A stretch of 64,000 nucleotides of DNA. Origin: Fistularia commersonii (Eukaryota; Chordata; Actinopteri; Syngnathiformes; Fistulariidae). The position numbers were made by a program, and so were the translations under genes. The DNA is taken from NCBI GenBank assembly GCA_037954325.1, contig JBBMNZ010000030.1, positions 10,054,501 to 10,118,500 on the forward strand. The letters are read 5' to 3'. The notes beneath the pieces were generated by a model. The model was not told the DNA's origin. It was given only the letters and a program-made list of their open reading frames with translations, and ran no database searches. Shown here in pieces: positions 12,114-22,830 of the stretch (its first letter is position 1; each line of letters opens with the position of its first letter).

Positions 12114-12116
<3 letters not shown>

Positions 12117-12162
<46 letters not shown>
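12117..12162. repeat. (TA)n microsatellite
   Basis: About 23 TA units. Fully self-complementary, so it can extrude as a cruciform. Confidence 0.95.
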
Positions 12163-12165
<3 letters not shown>

Positions 12166-12904
12166 TTTTTAAATGCATACATCATATTTGATAAGTTTTG
12201 TTTTGCTGCCCCTGTAGCATCTTAGACCTGAGGCACATGTTTGAGGAGCTAAAGGAGCTGGCACTTTCACATTTTCAAATCAAAATATTTTTGCATATTT
12301 TCTGTTTTTTTTTTTGTTGTTTTTTTTTTGCTTCAGTCTCGTGTGATGCTACGACAACATTTTTACAGAAAACTACATTTCCCTGTCTTTTAGGGAAAAA
12401 AAGGTTATTTACTCTATTTTGGATTTTACTTTTTCTAAAGGGTTTCTGCATGTATCAGCCAATCTAATTAAAACGAATTCAATGACCATGTCCAACTGCA
12501 GATATGTTTAGTTATAATAATGTCAATTATTTACGTGTGGAATTGATTTTGCAAAGCAGCAGATACGCACTTATGACCTTCTGATTGACGATGGAAGTAA
12601 AGAAATGCATGCATTTAACTTTGTGTGTGATTAGTTTCTTTGCTATAAATTGGTGCTCCATCAGAACTCCGGCAATAACAATAAATTAACGGCAATCATC
12701 AGGTAATTCCGATCAAAATCATTAATGTTTGGTATGTTTATATAGCCTCATCAAATTAAATTGTGAATAAGAATATGTTTGCCCATCAAGAGTATTTACA
12801 TTTTTCATGCCTCGAGGCATTGAATTTAATGCTTTTTAATGCAATTTATGGCCTTCACTTTTGCAATTCAATGCTTTTTTATGTCCTGCGGTTTCTATTC
12901 ATTT
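12163..12904. other. AT-rich single-copy stretch, no gene seen
   Basis: The frame at 12198-12467 contains 'ILDLRHMFEELKELALSHF' after an acceptor-like 'tgctgcccctgtag' (ends 12217), but no donor follows and the frame dissolves into T runs. 12470-12760 shows nothing recognisable. Confidence 0.5.
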
Positions 12905-13085
12905 CTTCATTATTCATATTATTCCTGCAGTCAGGGTTGCGCTGGAGCCGAAGCCGAAGCCTATCCCATAACTGACTGAGCAGGCGGGTTTTCACTGTGA
13001 ACAAATCGCCAGTTGATCACAAAGTCCATAAATAGAAACATAAACCATTCACCCTCTCATTCGCACGTCATATACAGACATTCAA
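12905..13085 (-). repeat. SINE-A copy, 3' part, left arm of inverted pair
   Basis: Read on the minus strand it has the internal unit, then the 'gatcaactggcgatttg' and 'tgggataggcttcggc' segments and a tail. A plus-strand copy follows directly, so the two 3' ends face outward. Confidence 0.75.
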
Positions 13086-13089
13086 AAGG

Positions 13090-13250
13090 TATATAGGGTA
13101 AATCTGTATGTCTCTATATGAGGCAAGAATGACAGTGAGTGTTTGCATGTAGGGGTGAACCCCGACTCTAGCCCGGTGACAGATGTGTTAGGCCTTAGCA
13201 ACCCCGAGTGCAGGACAAGTCATAGAGAATGATAGAATGAAGGAATTCAT
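13090..13250 (+). repeat. SINE-A copy, 3' part, right arm of inverted pair
   Basis: Contains 'gtatgtctctatatgagg', 'ggggtgaaccccgactctag', 'agcaaccccgagtgcaggac' and a GAAT-like tail. The head is missing. The junction with the minus-strand copy lies in the internal tandem units. Confidence 0.75.
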
Positions 13251-14604
13251 TAAAAATCAACCCCTTCACCCAGCAGCAGTTAGACTTTGTTCAACATTCT
13301 TTTTTTTCCATTTTGTAGACTGAATAAAAATAGACCGGTATTATGGACATTTTTAGTTGATATTTCATATATCAAGAACTGCAGTGTTAATTTGATGGTT
13401 TACATTCAGCGCTGTTCGGTTACAGAAAACAGAACTAAAAAATGAATAGGTGGATAAATAAATAAACATCTGTTTACTCACATTTATTACATTTGCTGTG
13501 CCTTTTGAACAGTAGGTCCGATTGCTTTAGAATTTCCGGTATTCTACTGACGATACCATAATGTGTTGCGCTGTGTGTTTCTCTGCCTCTCACATCCCTC
13601 ATCACCACATGCCTAAACCTTTTTGCAGAGGCCAGAGGCCAGAAGAATACCTTCATTTCCCGTTGCAATCACGCCATTTTAATCTGCAAGTTGTTTATAG
13701 TGTGTCAATGGCGCCAAAATGCGGCCCCTAAATGCCCATGTGATTTCATCTCATATCAAAACAGGCGCAAGTATTTGTGAAACAGTCGCATCGGTGGAAA
13801 ATTAATGTCAGATAAATCAGTAATTAACTGATACTATGTTTTTTTTTTTCTTATAGCATCCACTGATTATTTTTGGAATTTAAATGAAGTCAAGGAAAAA
13901 AAAATGCCTCAAGAGGGATTTATTGATGTTGTTAGTAGAAAGAAGGAAGTTCTAATTGCTACAACTTCTTTACAAATATTTCACTGCGAGTTGTCTAGCA
14001 AAAGACGTCGTTTTTTCTTTTTTTTAAATCAAAGAAGGAAACATCGCCGCGGCACAGTTTTCCATCTCCTCAGAGACATACACGCGAGTGTTTGCGGTGC
14101 CATTTTTGCTTCCGGGCACCGTGTGAGGAATCAATACAGGGGACGCCCCTCCTTCCATGTGTGACGAGAGATCGGTCAACACTCAATCACATTGCGGCGC
14201 TGATCTGCCGGACGGTGGCAGCGTCCTTCCCAGGGGATTAAATGAAACCAAAAGCAATCAACCGGGCGACATTCATAGCATCTCATTCTGACCTCCATCT
14301 GTTTCTTTCTACTTTTTTTTTGCTTCTTTCACAGGGACGTTAATTCATTCACTCATGCTCTAGAAATATTGGGAATAATTCTAAATCACTGTTACGTCGC
14401 GTTATTATTTGGTCTTACCGCAAGGTCTTTTTTTTTACGGTAAAGGAAAGGAAAGAGGCGTACGTGAAAGTTCGAAACGTCTGCCTTGATAAAGAATGTC
14501 ACAACTGTATCAGTCCAAGAATGTTTTGGACTCCGGATGATGTGTCAACATATTTGAAGGCCACTTCAAATGAAATAGCTTCAGAATCAAGTTTTGGCCA
14601 TGAC
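13251..14604. other. Single-copy stretch, no gene seen
   Basis: T runs at 13840-13851 and around 14425. 13480-13800 and 14030-14300 look unique and moderately GC-rich. No domain is recognisable in the frames at 13474-13668 or 13904-14164. Confidence 0.6.
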
Positions 14605-14762
14605 TGCTTTATTTATTCATTATCTAGATCACTAATCCCATACTGAGGGTCAGGGAAGTGCTTGAACCTGCCCCGGCTGTCATTGGACATAAGACAGGGT
14701 TCACCTTGGACCGATCACATGGCCGCGCACAGAGAACAACGACCGTTCACGCTCTCCTTCAC
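14605..14762 (-). repeat. SINE-A copy, 3' part, left arm of inverted pair
   Basis: Starts 'tattcattatctagatcact' and continues with 'ctgtcattggacataagaca' and 'gttcacgctctccttcacac', the SINE-A 3' end and internal unit in reverse. A plus-strand copy starts within a few bases of its end. Confidence 0.75.
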
Positions 14763-14764
14763 AC

Positions 14765-14857
14765 ATCTGAGAAATTTATGGGTGAATGTTTGTCTATATG
14801 ACGTGTGAATGAGGGAATGAATGGTTGCATGTGTCAGTATGAGTGAAGAAGGGAGTG
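14765..14857 (+). repeat. SINE-A copy, internal units, split by Tigger
   Basis: Two to three internal units ('gaatgagggaatgaatggtt') in plus orientation. The copy resumes after the Tigger element at 15464 with 'tatgtggccagatgatcaac'. Confidence 0.7.
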
Positions 14858-15463
14858 CGGTAGAACCCCGGCTTACGAACAACCCCGAATCAGGAACAAA
14901 ACGGCCGACAAATAATGTTCGAATCAAATTTTGAATCAACCGAGCAAGTATCGGCGCATGAACACACAAACAAACAAAGTAGCGTGTTTTACTTGTTGTG
15001 CCGTTGTAGTGTAGCGGTAGTCATGCATGGTACTCCACGTTGTTTACATCATTCATCCTTATATCCACATGCAATGATGCTTTTTTTGTGCTTTTTCAGT
15101 AAGCTAGCCCTCACTACGGCTCCCAAGAACATTTTAAGGGCTCGTGATAGTGGTGTTAAGAAGAAGGTAAGAGCTATAGTTGATCTGAAGAAGGAAATAA
15201 TAGCTAAACGTGAGAGCAGTGCTCATGTTGTAGATCTCGCCAAGCACTAAGACTTTGCTATGTCAATCATCAATGCAATCCTGAAGAACAATGATACACT
15301 ATAGATGGAAACGCTGAGTACAAGTGCTGGCAAGAAGACACCGGAAACACAACAAAAATTAAGGTTATCTAAGTTCCTTTCTGCATTTTCAAAAAAGTGG
15401 AGTATGTTTCTTGGTGCTGCAGAACAGATCAATGGGATTTATATTGAATTCAGTGATGTACAG
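14858..15463 (+). mobile_element. Tigger-type pogo element, second family, broken
   Basis: The left end 'cggtagaaccccggcttacg' resembles Tigger termini (CAGTAGAACCCCGG). A plus-strand frame ending at 15250 carries 'KKVRAIVDLKKEIIAKRESS' and 'AHVVDLAKH', the N-terminal CENP-B-like helix-turn-helix of Tigger transposases. The position of the usual initiator is ACT rather than ATG, and a stop follows the histidine; reading on through it gives more transposase-like residues. The catalytic core is absent. It sits inside a SINE-A copy. The exact borders are uncertain by several bases. Confidence 0.75.
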
Positions 15464-15585
15464 TATGTGGCCAGATGATCAACTCTCGCCCAATGACAGC
15501 TGGGGGAGGCTCCAGCCTCCCAGCAACGCCGGAATCTCGTATGAGTGTTGTAGATAGAGAACGAATTAATGAATGACAGCAACAA
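15464..15585 (+). repeat. SINE-A copy, 3' end after Tigger
   Basis: Continues the copy interrupted at 14857: 'tatgtggccagatgatcaac', 'gcccaatgacagctggggga' and a tail 'gaattaatgaatg'. Confidence 0.75.
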
Positions 15586-16600
15586 AGTACGTGCAGAATC
15601 CATCATGAGGGGCCCGACTGGGATATTTGTACTCTAATCTCTAAGTTGTCCTGTGTTCCATCCAGCTCATTTATGAATCATTCATTTGCTAAGTAAGTCG
15701 GCCTTCCTGCCAAAATGTCCATTATTTCCCCCTCCTCTTTTTTTTTCACGAGGCCTCCTTCTATCCATCTCTAATGCTTTCAATTTCACACTTTCTCTGT
15801 TGGAACATGCACTTAATTACAATGCCGGTAAGCGTTCACACGCCCCACGTGCGCATAGAAAGATGTGCGGCGTGACCAGAATTTGTAATTTCTAGAGATG
15901 GGTGGACCGGAACCTCGATTCAACGCGTCAGGGTGTTCAAAAATCTGTGTCGCAGAAGCGCAGTCGCACTGGCGATGCCATGGGTGTCTGCACAAGACAG
16001 ACAGTTGCCGAACGGACTAGCAGCTGCTCATTTGCAGCCGCATCTGGCGCAATCCTGTTTCAGCCCACACACTCACACACACACATGTGCACTATGGGAG
16101 CGGAGGGTCCCGAGTGTTGGTATGTGAGCTCATGCGTACGTGTGCGTGTTTGTGCGATCTTCCACGCCAGGATGCACGGGGCAAGAGTCACACAGCGACA
16201 TATGTGTGTTTCTTTACTTTTTGTTGTTTTTTTTTCCCTTCTGGCAGGACTCGATGTTCAGATGTTCATCTCTAGTTAATTGTTTCACAAACAGCTTCCC
16301 CGACGTATATGAAGAGTACATCTATGTGAAACACAGGTTTACACACTCAGTTGGCGGAACGAATGGAGAGAAGCAGCTGACGGATAAGAGCGTCGGCCCA
16401 ACACACTCCGGTCGAACGCCGCGTACGAGGAGATTTCGTTTCGTTGCTCTTTTGTTTCTATTTTTTTTTTGTCGTTTCTTTCGGAATCGCAACACTAATC
16501 CTTTCACGCTCCCCAAATCACTCAGTGAGATACCATCCCCACCTCCACATTTACAACAGATCGCTTGTTAGGATTCGCACTGCAGGAAATTTTTGTCACG
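15586..16600. other. Single-copy stretch, no gene seen
   Basis: Several overlapping frames at 15902-16571 translate (CA)n (16069-16086), T runs and pyrimidine-rich DNA; none matches a protein family I know. 15830-16060 and 16330-16460 are comparatively GC-rich and unique. Confidence 0.55.
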
Positions 16601-16960
16601 CCTGCAACCTTTTCAGGAATTAGATCTTTGCACATTGGAAAAGCAGAGGTCCAAGGGACCATGAGCCTCAGCTCCTAGAAATATTTTAGTTCCTCCCCCG
16701 AGGAGGGGTCTCTTAACAGTTCCGTAAGAAGATGTGATTGGAACTGATAAGCATACATCTGAGCGCCATTTTCTCAGAAAACGGTTGCTGGCTGTTTTGT
16801 CACGACTCGCCATGATAGCCGCTTTCGGACAGAAAATTCGCAGGAACACAGATCTCGATATTGCTGTCGGGAACTACCCTCCTCCGGGTGGAGCCTTTAA
16901 GTTCTGCATTCTCAAAAGCAGTAAGGGACCACGGTGTCACAGGCGTATCTGACGTGCATC
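16601..16960 (+). repeat. GGAACC-rich interspersed repeat, left part
   Basis: 16870-16940 ('gggaactaccctcctccggg' to 'agtaagggaccacggtgtc') aligns by eye with 61020-61098 ('ccaggaactacgcttcaccc' to 'ggtaagggaccacggtaagg'). Repeated 'aggaact', 'gttcct' and 'gggacc' words are typical. It is separated from its right part by a LINE tail. No coding capacity is recognised. Confidence 0.65.
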
Positions 16961-17029
16961 TTAATCACTGCGCTCTAAAACAAAGTTTTAGTTACCACAG
17001 CGTTCTGTTCTGCATAGTGGGATTAACAA

Positions 17030-17484
17030 CCACGGATCGGATCCGTCATTGCGGTTTTATTTTGAAGAAAATGTTAATGTTCTGGGACCTCTTCGTCGGT
17101 CCATTTCTCACCGGATCCTGCCGGCAGCCATTAGACTGTAAAATTCCTCATTCTGAGTGTCAGACCCTCGGCGTCAGTTGGTTGTCATGTACAATAATTC
17201 TCCATATGTGCAATAGTTCCGTTGTGTCCTGTGCAATGACTGTTTTATACACACAATTACTACATGTAATCATATACATGTACTTGTGAATACACACGCG
17301 CATACATTACATATATTTTTACATACCTTTAACATTATTTTTATTTAATTATTTTGATTTTTACCTTTTTAATTTGATTTTTATAATTCACTATTTTAGT
17401 CTTTATTTTCATACAGAGTTCTATTTTGACTCTTCCCCATTTTTACTCCAAATTTCCCCCTGGGGGATCACTACAGTATTCTGA
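17030..17484 (+). mobile_element. L2-type LINE 3' end
   Basis: Begins near 'cggatcctgccggcagccat', the last codons and 3' untranslated region of a fish CR1/L2-group LINE. It runs through an AT-rich 3' region and ends 'aaatttccccctgggggatc' plus 'attctgattctgat', a hexamer-type tail. It splits the GGAACC-rich repeat and so is younger than it. 5' truncated, as usual for target-primed insertion. Confidence 0.7.
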
Positions 17485-17487
17485 TTC

Positions 17488-17850
17488 TGATAGTAATGGC
17501 CGTGGCTTAGGAGTTCCACCCATCAAAAACCACATGTGTCATATGAGTTACTAAGGAACCATAAAAAAGACCAAGCCTCAGAATGGGAGCTTAAATGGTT
17601 CTCAGAGCTAAAGTCCACAGTCGCTAGTTTGTGTGCTGTCCAGATGAACCGAGAGACGGCCCAGTTCCTGATAAGGATACTTATCAGAACTGCAGAAAGC
17701 TGACACGGGGCAAAAAGGCTACGATTGACCTTGGTCTCCCTGCCCGTGTCAATGCAAAACTAAACCCCCCCCCCCTGGAAGAGGAGGGTGGTCCGAGGAA
17801 CCAAACCCGAGTGGGACGGCTCTTAGAGCGCCGTTCCTAGAGCCTTTTCT
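17488..17850 (+). repeat. GGAACC-rich interspersed repeat, right part
   Basis: 'taatggccgtggcttaggag' to 'ggcccagttcctgataagg' aligns by eye with 61465-61660 ('taatggccatggcgtatgag' to 'gacctagttcccaaaaagg'). A homopolymer C run lies at 17765-17776. Confidence 0.65.
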
Positions 17851-19285
17851 CTCCGAAAGCAGCTGTACACTAACAGACTGATCTTAACTAACTTTGATTG
17901 AGTGGTGTATAATGGGGTGAGGAACCCGCTAGATTTCGAGGCAGATTCATTTAGCATAGTTAACAGAGTTTTTTTAAATTGGATTTGACAGGATTCTCTG
18001 CGCTCCATCATCTCCCGGTCTTCATCTGCCACCTTCTATTCCCCCCTTAAATCATCTTTCCTCTCAACCTTGCCTCCATCTCCGTTTCACTTCCTCTCAT
18101 CCTCTGTCACCCTCCCTCCTGCCCCCCGTCATCTCTCTTCCTTTACTCTGCTCATCACTCATCATCCCCTGCCCACGAGAACACTCCTCTTTTTTTTCTT
18201 TTTTTTTACATCTTTCATCTTTTTTCGATCTCCGTAGCTCAGCGCGCCACTTAAATTCGAACGGACGCCATTTTGATCAGCATGTGTTGGTGCCATGTGG
18301 GTAGCTATTACCATGATTATCCCTCTTCATTCAAGCTTTTTTGAGATAATTAAGAGGAAGGGTTTGCATAAATGGTACATCCTGTTTTTAAGTGTGTAAG
18401 CTGAAAATGATTGAGAGCTAAAGTGATGCACTGTGAAGTGCTGTCCAGGCTCTGTGTCATATGGGTTCCAAGCACACAGCCCAAACCCATGAAACTCTTA
18501 TTTATTTGTATTATTTCCCACATAGTGCTATTGATCCATCGATATTGTTCTGGTGCAATCATACATCATACATGCCTCCCATCAGAAGTCACGCCCCAGT
18601 TGGTTCAAGCAACCCGTGGCCATGTACAACTCCATCTAGACACTCAGGTGTAGTGTGTGTGGGTATTTGAGGGTTTTGAATGCATAAGAGTACTTTGATA
18701 GGTACTCTGTTTTTGTGAAAAGGCTAGAAATGCACTGTGTTTAGAGGACAGACAGGCCACCTGGCCTAATGGCCCCTTTTTTTGCTGGGCGGACTTGGCT
18801 TTCAGAAAGCCTTTCGGTTCTATTTCATGTGTTGTCAAACCTCCCATCATACCAGCCCATTTTTCTTTCCCCGTGAAAGCTATTGGGACCCTGGTTATGT
18901 CACTGGACGCTCGGCACTTCGGGGGTTATTTCCCAACTGTAAATCTTAAATAAAAGTGCCATGATGGAAACAAACGACAGTGACTTATTGTGCCAAAAAA
19001 ACAGATTGTGCCTGGAAGCCGGCCCTGCCATATGTGCTTGACTAACATGTTCACGGCTGGACCTTCATCTGGAGCACCTCTGGCCTTTGCTGGTGGTGTG
19101 CACATTGAGGAGGGCTCTGATGGGTGGATGGATATTGGGGTTGATGATGGAAAGACGGCGAAATGTGCAGAGATGGTGATTATGGATTCCCATTAGGACC
19201 TCGGAGGTGCTCAAAGGGGTTGTCTGGCCGAAAAATACCCCCCCTTTAAATGAAATCACTATTTATACTAAAACTACTACTATAA
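17851..19285. other. Single-copy stretch, no gene seen
   Basis: 18030-18230 is pyrimidine-rich on the plus strand. The 68-codon frame at 18990-19196 has balanced composition but no recognisable domain and no splice borders. 18240-18360 and 18900-19200 are unique and could be conserved noncoding DNA; this cannot be tested here. Confidence 0.55.
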
Positions 19286-19372
19286 TAATACATTCATTCA
19301 TTGTCTACTAGGGTTGCGAGGATGCTGAAGCCTATCTCAGTGGTCATTGCGTGAATTTGGATTGCGGAAGGA
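19286..19372 (-). repeat. SINE-A copy, tail and 3' part, left arm of inverted pair
   Basis: 'cattcattcattgtctacta', 'gctgaagcctatctcagtgg' and 'tttggattgcggaaggaaat' are SINE-A segments in reverse order. A plus-strand copy follows after an AAT-rich spacer (19375-19430). Confidence 0.65.
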
Positions 19373-19429
19373 AATATAATAATAATAATGACATGAACAA
19401 TGATAATAATAATTATGATTCTAATGATA

Positions 19430-19462
19430 AAATATGCATGGATGCGTGAATGTCGTCTATTT
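19430..19462 (+). repeat. SINE-A copy, fragment before the hAT element
   Basis: 'gcgtgaatgtcgtctattt' matches the internal unit. The copy resumes at 20091, and its last 8 bases form the left target duplication of the hAT element. Confidence 0.6.
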
Positions 19463-20090
19463 CAGTGGTCTCCAGGCCGCGGAACAGTACCCGTCCATGG
19501 ATCAATTGGTACCGAGCCGCCAGAGAAATAATTAACTATTTCCGTTCGATTTATTATCTTATTCTGAGCCATCTTTATTTTGAAAAATCTTTTAGTTTGA
19601 AAAATGACCAGATTCTCTCGGTTACATCTCGGTCACTTGAGTGCCAAAAATTTAACCCAAAAGCTAGCAAAATTAGGGAAAAAAAGACATCTTTGGAAAG
19701 TTTCTTTTCAGAGGGGAAAAGGCCCAGTAAAGAGATAGAAGAAGAGTCTACAACTTCCAAGAAAAAGAAAGCTTTCAACACACAATACGAGGAGCTCTAC
19801 TTGAAATATGAATTTATCGCAGCAGGTGATTCAGAACAGACATAGCCCGCTCCGCATAATATGCGGCGAATGGCTCTCTAATGAGGCAATGAAGCCTTCA
19901 ATGAATGTATGTTATGTTGTTGGCGCAATGCTACCAGGAAGCTGCTAATAAAGTTACATATATGTACACAGTGGAATCCCGTTTATTATTATATGAGCAA
20001 TATGAACAATCTGTGTGTACCCCTCAGATCCACGTTAAAAATTGTCAAGCGTTGACCAGTCCGCGGTGATAAAAAGGTTGGTGACCACTG
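19463..20090 (+). mobile_element. hAT (Charlie/ZBED-like) element with transposase N-terminus (628 bp)
   Basis: The ends are CAGTGGTCTCCA and, on the other strand, CAGTGGTCACCA. The flanks GTCTATTT (19455-19462) and ATCTATTT (20091-20098) are an 8-bp target duplication with one mismatch. A plus-strand frame to 19845 encodes 'SKKKKAFNTQYEELYLKYEF' before a stop; after it 'GEWLSNEAMKPS' can still be read near 19865-19895. This is the zinc-finger region of Charlie/ZBED-type transposases with the second part damaged. The catalytic RNase-H fold is deleted. Inserted in a SINE-A copy. Confidence 0.88.
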
Positions 20091-20232
20091 ATCTATTTGA
20101 CATGTGAATTATATGTGGCCCTGTGTTTTGACTGGTGAACGGTCCATGGTGAAACCCACCTGTCGCCCAATGACAGCCAGGATAGGCCCTGTGCACGCAA
20201 TGGTGCATGTAATGAATGAATGAATGTATGCA
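20091..20232 (+). repeat. SINE-A copy, 3' part after the hAT element
   Basis: 'gacatgtgaattatatgtgg', 'actggtgaacggtccatggt', 'cgcccaatgacagccaggat' and a 'gaatgaatgaatg' tail. It completes the right arm of the third inverted SINE-A pair. Confidence 0.75.
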
Positions 20233-20924
20233 CAAATAATATCTTTATATTTGATTTTGGTTATATCCCCGACGTTACTGCCAGTAAAATTGCAGATATT
20301 CTCTTAATTTAATAATGTTGAGTAAAATGATGAACTGCAATAGAAACATAAATCTTTGGAGCTTATTCTACACAAGTAGTTCCAACGATTTCAATTACAG
20401 AATGCTATGTTCACACAATTAATTATTGTCAATTATATAATAAGCGTGACTTGTTCAGATTCTACCTTTTTAGCACAGGAAGATGAGAATGAAATGAAAT
20501 AGTGAATAAGCCGTGACAACTGTGTTACCATCCACAATTATGCTATTGACCTAATTCAGCTGGTCCTTGACAGAGAAGCCTCCCAGCTTGAGGTGCCTGA
20601 GCATAGGCAAACTATGAAAAATGTATACTTAAATTAAAACACCTGTATCATTAACTGGTCTTGAGATTTTTCCAATTAAAATATTAAAACCGCTTTCAAA
20701 CAAAGACTCGCTGGACAAAATAACACTTGATTTGTAATTAGAGAAATTATAGAAATAGAAGCGGAGAAAGAAAAAGTACTGCACAAAGGTTTCTGGTAAG
20801 GTTTCTGTAGCAACAAACTGTTGATCCTGTCCCCTGGAAATAGTCCTGGATTCCCTCATACATTTCTTTACTGCTTTAAAAAAGTCGAGTCACAGGGGTA
20901 GAAGACGGCAAAGTGCAAAAAAAG
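20233..20924. other. Single-copy stretch, no gene seen
   Basis: AT-rich, without recognised repeats or exon borders. The minus-strand frame 20629-20859 has no domain. Confidence 0.6.
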
Positions 20925-21003
20925 GCAGAACATGCAAACTCCACAAAGAAGGAGCCCCTGTCGGAATCGAACCAAGGGCCTTCTTGCTGTGAGGCAGAAG
21001 TAT
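20925..21003 (-). repeat. SINE-A copy, tRNA-like head
   Basis: 'cagaacatgcaaactccaca' followed by 'ctgtcggaatcgaaccaagg' and 'cttgctgtgaggcagaag'. On the minus strand this gives a B-box-like GGTTCGATTCC. Only the head is present. Confidence 0.75.
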
Positions 21004-21182
21004 ATATGGGGAGATTTGGAAACACGGGGGGGTTCGAGAAGAAACCATGTAGTTCTACTCACCAACCAATGTTTACTTATTCTTATCAAACCCAACAAAC
21101 GATCTGTCACATTATTATTCAAGTTAAAGTGACTGATCATAACTCTGGTATTGTATAAGGAAGTCTGTAGTGGCAGAGAAGT

Positions 21183-21945
21183 AAGCTAAACTGGTGCAGG
21201 ACATGTATGCTAGCTGTGAGACAGTGGTGAGGTGTGCTGTAGGGGTAACAAAGAAGTTCAAGGTGAAGATGGGACTCCATCAGGGATCAGCTTTGAGCCC
21301 CTTCTTGTTTGCAGTGGTGATGGACAGGCTGACAGATGATGTTAGACAAGAATCTCCATGGACCATGATGTTTTCAAGACATTGTTATCTGTAGTGAGAG
21401 CAGGGAACAAGTTCAGGGAAGTCTAGAGAGGTGGAGGTATGCGCTGGAAAGGAGAGGAATGAAAGGTAGTTGCAGCAAGACAGAATATATTTATGTGAAT
21501 GAGAGGAACCCAGGTGGAACGGTGAGGCTCCAGGGAGTGGAGATCAAGAAGCTGGAGGATTTCAGGTACTTGGGGTCAACAGTCTAGAGCAAAGGAGAGT
21601 GTGGAAAAGACACGGGCTCAAGCAGGTTGGAATAGGTGGAGAAAAGTGTCAGGGGTACTATGTGATAGAGGAATTAGCCAGAATGAAAGGAAAGGTGTAC
21701 AAGAGAGTGGAGGGTTCGGTCATTTACAGAGGAGAGATTAGTGAACATATTGGTAGATGGATGCTAGAATTGGAGCTGTCAGGCAGGAGGTCCTAGAAGA
21801 AGACCAAAGAGAAGATTTATAGACGTAGTGAGAGAGGATATGAAGGTAGTTGGTGTGAGAGAGGAGGATACAGAGAATAGGGTTGGATGGAGAAGGTTGA
21901 TTCGAGGTGGCGACCCCTGAAGGGAAAAGCCAAAAAGAGAAGACA
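21183..21945 (+). mobile_element. RTE-type LINE fragment, reverse transcriptase to 3' end
   Basis: The frame 21194-21394 contains 'MGLHQGSALSPFLFAVVMDR', the reverse-transcriptase motif around the conserved QG. Just after 'ESPWTMMF' the catalytic FADD motif is destroyed by a small deletion (21368-21392). Further on come 'SKTEYIYVNERNPGGTVRLQ'-like and 'GRWMLELELSGRRS' stretches and the 3' end 'ggcgacccctgaagggaaaa'. Frame breaks are numerous. The 5' two thirds of the element, including the endonuclease, are missing. RTE assignment is from remembered family features. Confidence 0.85.
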
Positions 21946-22056
21946 AGAGACAAATCACAAAATTTTAATTGCAATGGTCACTTGTGTTGAAACCTTGTTC
22001 CTTAGTGCCAGGCTCTTGAAAGCAAGGAGTGGGGGATTCATGTAGCCAGGACTTCC

Positions 22057-22091
<35 letters not shown>
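22057..22091 (+). repeat. (AAC)n microsatellite
   Basis: About 11 uninterrupted AAC units. Confidence 0.95.
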
Positions 22092-22188
22092 AGAGAACAA
22101 AACTCAACACATAACAACCTCCAAAATAGACAAGATGGCAAATGGAGCTCAAAATGTTGACATGTTCTAAGTAATTAAAACCCTAACG

Positions 22189-22830
22189 CAGGGGTTGGCA
22201 ACCTTTACCACTCAAAGAGCCATTTGGACTCGTTTCCCCACAGTTAAGGAGACGCGAGGAGCCACACAACCCTTTTGAAATTTTAAATGAATTAAAACGC
22301 AATATAAAGTTTTGTATATATTTTGCCTTTATGCTGTGTATCCAAATGCACTGCAGACAGCAAAGTAGGAATTTAATTGTCCAGGGAAACATGTATCTAC
22401 ACTGTGCAGGTGACAATCAGTGCTTTTAATGTATAAACAAAATGTGTTGCAATTAACAACCGCAGAGAAAACAAAATTACGTTTTTGCATGCAAAAAAAC
22501 ATTATGAACTCAAAAAAAAGAAAAGTTTGGTAGAAAGTTAATTTTAAAAGGTCTTTAAAAGGTTATATTTGAATCCTTATTGTATTCACGAAAAAAAGCC
22601 AAACTTACTTGTGCGTGCAGTCATTTATTAAGAGCGAAAAAAAAATATTTCAACACGTTTTATTTTGATGTTACAAGATTTCTATAATCTTCAATTATAA
22701 AATGACATTTCAAAAATAAAATACATTTTAATTTAATACTCCTTGATTATGTTCAAAAGCCACAGGGAAGCCGCATCAGAGGGATGATAGAGCTGCATGC
22801 GGCTCCAGAGCGGCGGGTTACCGACCCCTG
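22189..22830. mobile_element. hAT MITE (642 bp)
   Basis: The left end CAGGGGTTGGCAACC and right end, on the other strand, CAGGGGTCGGTAACC match at 13 of 15 bases. The flanks CCCTAACG (22181-22188) and CCCTAGTA (22831-22838) share the first five bases and the central TA of an 8-bp hAT duplication. The interior has 'aaagagccatttggactcg' and 'agccgcatgcggctcc'-like segments of a known vertebrate hAT family, with no open frame. Non-autonomous and fairly old. Confidence 0.85.

Larger units (their letters stand above)
9661..12116. other. Single-copy DNA with microsatellites, no gene seen
   Basis: Holds (CA)n at 9712-9731, 9904-9922, 10221-10263, 10444-10492 and 11537-11569, (GT)n at 10044-10074 and a T run at 10570-10590. 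The parts 10600-11000 and 11030-11180 are free of obvious repeats; the latter carries an X-box-like site. No exon is supported. Confidence 0.6.

Noticed and set aside
12218..12290. Exon-like peptide 'ILDLRHMFEELKELALSHF' after a good acceptor
   Set aside because: No donor site follows, the frame runs into T-rich DNA, and the peptide matches no family I know.
18232..18262. tRNA-like 'gtagctcagcgcgccac...aaattcgaacgg'
   Set aside because: A- and B-box-like words are far too close together and no cloverleaf can form.
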